Origin: Bacteroidales bacterium UBA4814
Lineage (GTDB): Bacteria; Bacteroidota; Bacteroidia; Bacteroidales; UBA7960
NCBI GenBank assembly: GCA_002402465.1
Contig: DHFW01000049.1
Span: forward strand, 186,001-250,000
Length of the DNA: 64,000 nucleotides
Reading direction: 5' to 3'
The notes under the pieces were generated by a model. The model saw nothing but the letters and a program-made list of their open reading frames with translations, searched no databases and was not told where the DNA came from. A program made the position numbers and the translations under genes. Each line of letters begins with the position of its first letter. Within the stretch, counting starts at the first letter, position 1. Below are positions 59,911 through 64,000 of this stretch, piece after piece.

Positions 59911-60945
59911 ATGCTGGAAAATAAAAGAATTCAAACCTCTCCGGTTGAATTAACCAAAGAAGATTTTGTTAGCGACCAGATGGTAAAATGGTGCCCCGGT
60001 TGCGGAGCCCACGCCATTCTTGCTGCAGTCGAAAATGTCTTTCCGCGTATAGGATACCGTAAGGAGAATTTTACCTTTATTTCAGGTATTGGCTGCTCCT
60101 CGCGCTTTCCCTATTACGTGAACACCTATGGCTTTCATGGCATCCATGGCCGCGCCAATCCCATTGCCAGCGGGGTAAAGATTGCCAACCCCGACCTTAG
60201 CGTGTGGATTGCCACCGGCGATGGCGACTCCATGGCCATTGGCGGTAACCACCTGATTCATATCGTGCGCCGCAACATCGATGTGAATATTTTGCTGTTC
60301 AACAACCAGATTTATGGTTTAACAAAAGGACAGTATTCGCCCACCACGCCAATGGGCAGTGTAACCAAAACCTCTCCCCAGGGCACCATTGAGCACCCAT
60401 TTATTACCGCCGGTCTGATTATGGGTGCACAAGGCACCTTCTTTGCCAGGGCCACCGACAACAACGTGAAACTTATGAGCGAGGTAATGTATGAGGCTGC
60501 AAAACACGATGGGACTTCGGTGGTCGAAATCCTGCAAAACTGCGTCATCTTTGCCGACAAAGCCCACGGGGCGATCACCGATCGAGAACACCGCGAAGAG
60601 CGCCAGTTATTCCTCAAGCACGGCGAGCCCATGATCTTTGGCAAAAACAAGGATAAGGGCATTGTTATCAGGGGCACCGGACTGGCCGTGGTAAAACTCG
60701 GCGAAGATGGCATTACGGAGAAAGACCTCCTGGTACACGACCAGTATTCGAAAGATCCGGCCATTCATCGTATGCTCGGCCGCATGATGCCACCCGATTT
60801 CCCGGTGGCCCTCGGTGTAATCCGCTCTGCTCCCTATGCCACCTACGACGACCTGGTGGAGGAACAGATCGAATACGCCAAAGCAAACTCCAAAATCCAG
60901 AGTGTCAACGACCTGCTTCGCAGCGGCGACACCTGGGAGATATAA
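59911..60945 (+). CDS. korB: 2-oxoacid:ferredoxin oxidoreductase beta subunit
   Basis: 344 residues. VKWCPGCGAHAIL and GIGCSSRFPYYVNTYGFHGIHGRANPIASGVK supply cluster cysteines, and the thiamine diphosphate site reads GDGDSMAIGGNHLIHIVRRNIDVNILLFNNQIYGLTKGQYSPTT. A further cysteine in LQNCVIFAD completes the usual set. No separate delta (ferredoxin) subunit is present; the divergent ferredoxin gene probably fills that role. A strong terminator follows. Confidence 0.94.
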   Translation: MLENKRIQTSPVELTKEDFVSDQMVKWCPGCGAHAILAAVENVFPRIGYRKENFTFISGIGCSSRFPYYVNTYGFHGIHGRANPIASGVKIANPDLSVWIATGDGDSMAIGGNHLIHIVRRNIDVNILLFNNQIYGLTKGQYSPTTPMGSVTKTSPQGTIEHPFITAGLIMGAQGTFFARATDNNVKLMSEVMYEAAKHDGTSVVEILQNCVIFADKAHGAITDREHREERQLFLKHGEPMIFGKNKDKGIVIRGTGLAVVKLGEDGITEKDLLVHDQYSKDPAIHRMLGRMMPPDFPVALGVIRSAPYATYDDLVEEQIEYAKANSKIQSVNDLLRSGDTWEI

Positions 60946-60963
60946 CAACCTTTCAGATCAGCG

Positions 60964-61000
60964 GGGAACAACGGCCTAAAGTGCTGTTGTTCCCTTTTTT
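60964..61000 (+). terminator. Intrinsic terminator after korAB
   Basis: GGGAACAACGGC / GCTGTTGTTCCC, a 12-bp stem with one G-U pair and loop CTAAAGT, followed by T6. Confidence 0.8.
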
Positions 61001-61014
61001 AATGAAAGAACACC

Positions 61015-62334
61015 TTGGAAAGAGTCAGCGAGAGATTTGCCACCCCTACCGGCCCCCACTTCATCATGAAAATGCTGCAGTGGGGGCAGCGCCACTTTTC
61101 CACCTGCTGCTTTCTCAACTCCAATGAATACAGCCACGACACCTACAATAACTTCAACCAGGTGCTGGCTCTTGGGGTGGCCAGGCAATCTTTTGGCAAC
61201 GGAACTGATGACCTGACAGAACTCAAGGCCTTTAGTCAGGAGCATCGCGACTGGCTTTTTGGCTTTTTGAGTTACGACCTGAAAAATCAGCTGGAAAAAC
61301 TCGAAAGCAATAATTACGACGGGGTGCAAATGCCGCTTATGCACTTCTTCCGGCCCGTTATCCTGATCTTTCCGCACGAGGATCATGTGCAGATAAGCTG
61401 CCTGCCGGGTTTCGGAAAATATTCTGATCCTGCCTTTGTTTTTCACGAAATCGACTGCTTTTCCTGGAGCCTGCCTCCGGCTTTTGCGCCGTTTGAAATG
61501 CAGCAAATGGTGCCACGCGAACGCTACCTGCACCAGGTGGGAAACATCAGGCAAAATATCCAGTTGGGATATATTTACGAGATGAATTACTGTGTGGAGT
61601 TTTTTGCCGAAGAGGCCCGCATCGACCCGCTTTCGGTTTATGAAAGGCTCAACAGCCTCTCGCCAACGCCGTTTTCTTGTTATTACCAGCTCGGTGACAA
61701 ATACCTGATGTGTGCCAGTCCCGAGCGTTTTCTGCGCAAGCAGGGCGAAAAAGTCATTTCGCAGCCCATAAAGGGAACGGCCCGCCGCGGGAAAACGCCC
61801 GAAGCGGATGCCCTTTTGAAAAAGCAGCTATTTGAAGACCCCAAAGAGCGCAGCGAAAACGTGATGATCGTTGACCTGGTGCGCAACGACCTTTCGCATA
61901 ACGCCCAAAAAGGATCGGTGCAGGTGGAAGAACTCTTTGGCATATATTCTTTCAGTCAGGTGCATCAAATGATTTCAACGGTGGTATCAAAATTACGGCC
62001 TGAGGTGCATTTTACCGATGCCATTCGTCATGCTTTTCCCATGGGCTCCATGACAGGGGCACCCAAAGTGCAGGCCATGAAGCTTATTGAACAATATGAA
62101 GACTCCCGTAGGGGGCTGTATTCGGGGGCGGTGGGTTACATTACGCCCGAAGGGGATTTCGATTTCAACGTGGTTATCCGTAGTGTGCTATACAACCAGG
62201 CCGCCAAATACCTGAGCTATATGGCCGGCAGTGCCATCACCATCGGCTCCATTCCCGAAAGGGAGTATGAAGAATGCCTGCTGAAAGCCAAAGCCATGCA
62301 GGCCGCCGTGAGCGGCAGTCCGCTGATTGCATAA
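61015..62334 (+). CDS. pabB: Aminodeoxychorismate synthase component I / chorismate-binding enzyme
   Basis: 439 residues from TTG 61015, the only start before a stop at 61003; ATG 61066 is the alternative but would trim the N-terminus conserved in relatives. The C-terminal chorismate-binding half is clear: SPERFLRKQGEKVISQPIKGTARRGKTPEAD (KGT motif), ERSENVMIVDLVRNDLS, FPMGSMTGAPKVQAMKLI and SGAVGYITPEGDFDFNVVIRS. The PIKGT motif and lack of a clear tryptophan-binding site favour PabB (folate path) over TrpE. No pabA/pabC follows. The start lies close to the korB terminator. Confidence 0.86.
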   Translation: MERVSERFATPTGPHFIMKMLQWGQRHFSTCCFLNSNEYSHDTYNNFNQVLALGVARQSFGNGTDDLTELKAFSQEHRDWLFGFLSYDLKNQLEKLESNNYDGVQMPLMHFFRPVILIFPHEDHVQISCLPGFGKYSDPAFVFHEIDCFSWSLPPAFAPFEMQQMVPRERYLHQVGNIRQNIQLGYIYEMNYCVEFFAEEARIDPLSVYERLNSLSPTPFSCYYQLGDKYLMCASPERFLRKQGEKVISQPIKGTARRGKTPEADALLKKQLFEDPKERSENVMIVDLVRNDLSHNAQKGSVQVEELFGIYSFSQVHQMISTVVSKLRPEVHFTDAIRHAFPMGSMTGAPKVQAMKLIEQYEDSRRGLYSGAVGYITPEGDFDFNVVIRSVLYNQAAKYLSYMAGSAITIGSIPEREYEECLLKAKAMQAAVSGSPLIA

Positions 62335-62385
62335 TGGCCATTGAACCGCCGGCCCCTTTGGGTGTTAAAAGGAAAAAAGAAGATC

Positions 62386-62937
62386 ATGAAAAAAATCCTG
62401 TTTGTATCTCTGCTGGTCACCGCTTTGTTTTTGCCCAAGCTTTCGGCCCAGGCTTTTGAGGAACGCGATGTGAAGGACATGACCGTGAGGGAAAGATTTT
62501 TTGTGGGCGGTTTTTTGGGCCTGCAGCTGGGCACACAAACGGCCATCAATGTTTCGCCGCTTCTGGGCTACCGCTTCAGCAACCGCCTGTCGGCAGGTGT
62601 TGGAGGTACTTACCAGTACTACAACGACCGCTTCTTCGGGCAGTCAAACACCACCCACCTTTATGGCTATAGCCTCTTTACCCGGTTCAGGGTAATTCCC
62701 CGGGCTTTTATTCATGCCGAATACGAGAGCATGAGCCTCAGGTCGCGTCGCGAAGGGCCGGGTTTTGAGCAAGGTCCCCGCACCTGGGAAGAGAATATTT
62801 TTCTGGGCGGTGGCTATCGGCAGCCTCTCTCCGACAGGGTTTCTTTAAATATTATGCTGCTTTACAACTTCAACAATAACAGCCAGGCATACTATCAAAA
62901 TCCCATTTTTCGCGTAGGAGTTGATGTAAGCCTGTAA
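62386..62937 (+). CDS. Outer-membrane beta-barrel protein
   Basis: 183 residues from ATG 62386. Signal peptide ending LPKLSAQ, then alternating aromatic/hydrophobic strands (FFVGGFLGLQLGTQTAINVSPLLGYRFSNRLSAGVGGTYQYYND, FIHAEYESMSLR, FLGGGYRQPLSDRVSLNIMLLYNFN) ending in FRVGVDVSL, a probable barrel C-terminus. About eight strands, like small OmpA-type barrels without the peptidoglycan domain. Function unknown; 51 bp after pabB, perhaps on the same transcript. Confidence 0.8.
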   Translation: MKKILFVSLLVTALFLPKLSAQAFEERDVKDMTVRERFFVGGFLGLQLGTQTAINVSPLLGYRFSNRLSAGVGGTYQYYNDRFFGQSNTTHLYGYSLFTRFRVIPRAFIHAEYESMSLRSRREGPGFEQGPRTWEENIFLGGGYRQPLSDRVSLNIMLLYNFNNNSQAYYQNPIFRVGVDVSL

Positions 62938-63004
62938 AAATGCAATCTTTTCCTGACAAAAGTGCTCGTAAAACTTTTTTTGCCAAAAGGCCTTTTACTG
63001 GCCC

Positions 63005-64000
63005 TTATTCTCTGTTTCTTTCGGTTGCCCTGAAAAGCAGATCGGCTGCTTGCAGGGTTTTCAGGCGCAGGTTTTCGTTGGTAAAACCCGGCTGGTTTAG
63101 GAATTCTTTAACAATATCTGCTGCCGCTGGCCGGCTGTGTCCCGAAAGGCTTGCTTCGAGCCAGTTGAGCGGGAAAAAGATGTCGCCGGTTTGCTGTATC
63201 TCTTCGAGCATTTGCAGGCTTCTGGGAAGAAACCTGATGCTGTGTGAGGCACGCAGAGGGTGGTGCAGGTAGGCAATGGCTTCAATAACCCAGGGTTCGG
63301 GGCGGCGGTTGGCCGGATCGGCCAGGGAGGCAAAAAAGCTTTCGCGCACCGCCGGGTCAGTAGAGAGGGCCGGAAGGACGAACTGAAGGCGGCGCAGCCG
63401 ATCGGGGTTGGTGGTTGAGGCCAGCAGGCGATTGGCGTATTGCTCTGCCCGTGGATGGTTGTTGAGCATCAGCGCTGCCACCATGGCAAAACGCTGGTCT
63501 TCCGAAATACGAAGACCCCAAACCGATAGTTCGTTGCTAAGCAGCTTCTGAATTTTCAGCTGGGCTTCGGCCGAAAGGCTGATGCCAATAAAGGCATCGA
63601 GGTAAAGTGATTTATTGTCGCGGGGGGCTTTCACCATTTTTTCCCAAAGCATAGTTTCCAGGGGCTGACAAACTTTTTGCCGGGTAAGGTCGTCGATAAA
63701 ACGCCAGTAAACGCTTTGCAGGTTGCCGAGCAGGTAGCGTGCCAGTTGAGGGTTTTCGGTCGAAGAGATGCCGCTAGCCAGGGCCTGCAGGTAACCCTCG
63801 CACGAAAAGTGCCCCTCCAGAAAATCTTCGTGAAGATTAAGAAATCCTGCCGCTTTCAGGTAATCGTCCTCGCGCAGGGGTAGCTCTTCGAGCAGATATT
63901 GCCTTGAGCTGCGGTCGGGCACCATATAGCCGTAGCCCGCCCCGCCACCGTTAAGCAGCAAAAAAAGAGGGGCCCTGCCAAGGGCTGGAAGTTCAAACAC
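63005..64000 (-). CDS. M1-family aminopeptidase, C-terminal helical domain (partial)
   Basis: At least 331 residues, open at the window edge, so the catalytic part is outside. The visible part begins with strand-like NGGGAGYGYMVPDRSSRQYLLEELPL, the junction seen between the catalytic and ERAP1_C-like domains of M1 enzymes, followed by about 280 residues of armadillo/HEAT-like alpha-helices (WEKMVKAP, ALMLNNHPRAEQYANRLLAS, SFFASLADPANRRPEPWVIEAIAYLHHPLRA, FFPLNWLEASLSGHS). Assignment depends on the unseen HExxH half. Confidence 0.65.
   Translation of the reverse strand: MFELPALGRAPLFLLLNGGGAGYGYMVPDRSSRQYLLEELPLREDDYLKAAGFLNLHEDFLEGHFSCEGYLQALASGISSTENPQLARYLLGNLQSVYWRFIDDLTRQKVCQPLETMLWEKMVKAPRDNKSLYLDAFIGISLSAEAQLKIQKLLSNELSVWGLRISEDQRFAMVAALMLNNHPRAEQYANRLLASTTNPDRLRRLQFVLPALSTDPAVRESFFASLADPANRRPEPWVIEAIAYLHHPLRASHSIRFLPRSLQMLEEIQQTGDIFFPLNWLEASLSGHSRPAAADIVKEFLNQPGFTNENLRLKTLQAADLLFRATERNRE

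Noticed and set aside
1..64000. CRISPR arrays, prophage, transposase or restriction-modification genes
   Set aside because: None seen; the repeats present are short, intergenic and not regularly spaced.

Overview
The window reads as a chromosomal segment of a Bacteroidota bacterium, most likely an anaerobic or facultative member of the Bacteroidales/Marinilabiliales type (inference). The signs are: no Shine-Dalgarno sequences before most genes; repeated -7 boxes of the Bacteroidota form TAnnTTTG; SusC-like/TonB receptor and NlpE/META lipoproteins; the SDR-type threonine dehydrogenase; M16 peptidase pairs; GH109; and a 2-oxoacid:ferredoxin oxidoreductase with a small ferredoxin. Genes are densely packed on both strands. 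There is no phage, transposase or CRISPR array.

Layout. 1-1.8 kb: the end of a redox-protein gene, a small secreted NTF2-like protein whose N-terminus seems out of frame, and a secreted HExxH protein. 1.8-13.5 kb: a five-gene trehalose island on the + strand (TreS-maltokinase fusion, TreZ, beta-phosphoglucomutase-OtsB fusion, GH65 phosphorylase, OtsA-OtsB fusion), followed by a convergent MscS channel. Two fused domains here have lost catalytic residues: the phosphatase half of OtsA-OtsB (NYD in place of DxD, GAGWSDE in place of GDDxTDE) and the maltokinase loop (HGN...K...K in place of HGD...H...Q). The intact T6P phosphatase sits on the beta-PGM protein. 14.6-20.6 kb: M19 dipeptidase lipoprotein, a four-TM protein, a LolA-like protein, a TetR regulator and a divergent TonB receptor. 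20.7-26.2 kb: a minus-strand run with an aldolase of the DapA family, a glyoxylate/hydroxypyruvate reductase, two CDP-alcohol phosphatidyltransferases, a phytol/dolichol-kinase-like protein, a CdsA homologue and a TauE exporter, which looks like a phospholipid-modification locus.

26.7-31.2 kb: an amino-sugar operon (sodium symporter, NahK-like kinase, GH109 lipoprotein). 31.4-36.6 kb: a coiled-coil lipoprotein, an NtrC-type regulator and a convergent hybrid histidine kinase. 36.9-37.3 kb: a GH53 galactanase gene broken by an internal deletion and loss of its start codon. 37.4-44.3 kb: NlpE/META lipoprotein, mtnA with a class II aldolase, tRNA-CAT, HAD phosphatase, dusB, CPBP protease and YihY protein, several with overlapping 3' ends. 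44.5-49.8 kb: an M16 peptidase pair and dnaX. 50-54.5 kb: threonine dehydrogenase, a four-helix-bundle (rRNA intervening-sequence protein) gene enclosed by long inverted repeats, an M29 aminopeptidase, tatD and asparaginase. 54.8-64 kb: P5C dehydrogenase, tatC, ferredoxin divergent from korAB, a PabB-like enzyme, an outer-membrane barrel and the end of an M1-like aminopeptidase.

The strongest candidates for something undescribed are the inverted-repeat element around the four-helix-bundle gene (with gene-less relatives of its arms at about 16.0 and 54.7 kb) and the trehalose island in which two catalytic domains have become pseudoenzymes while phosphatase activity has moved to a beta-PGM fusion. 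All family names come from reading the translated sequences; no database search was run.
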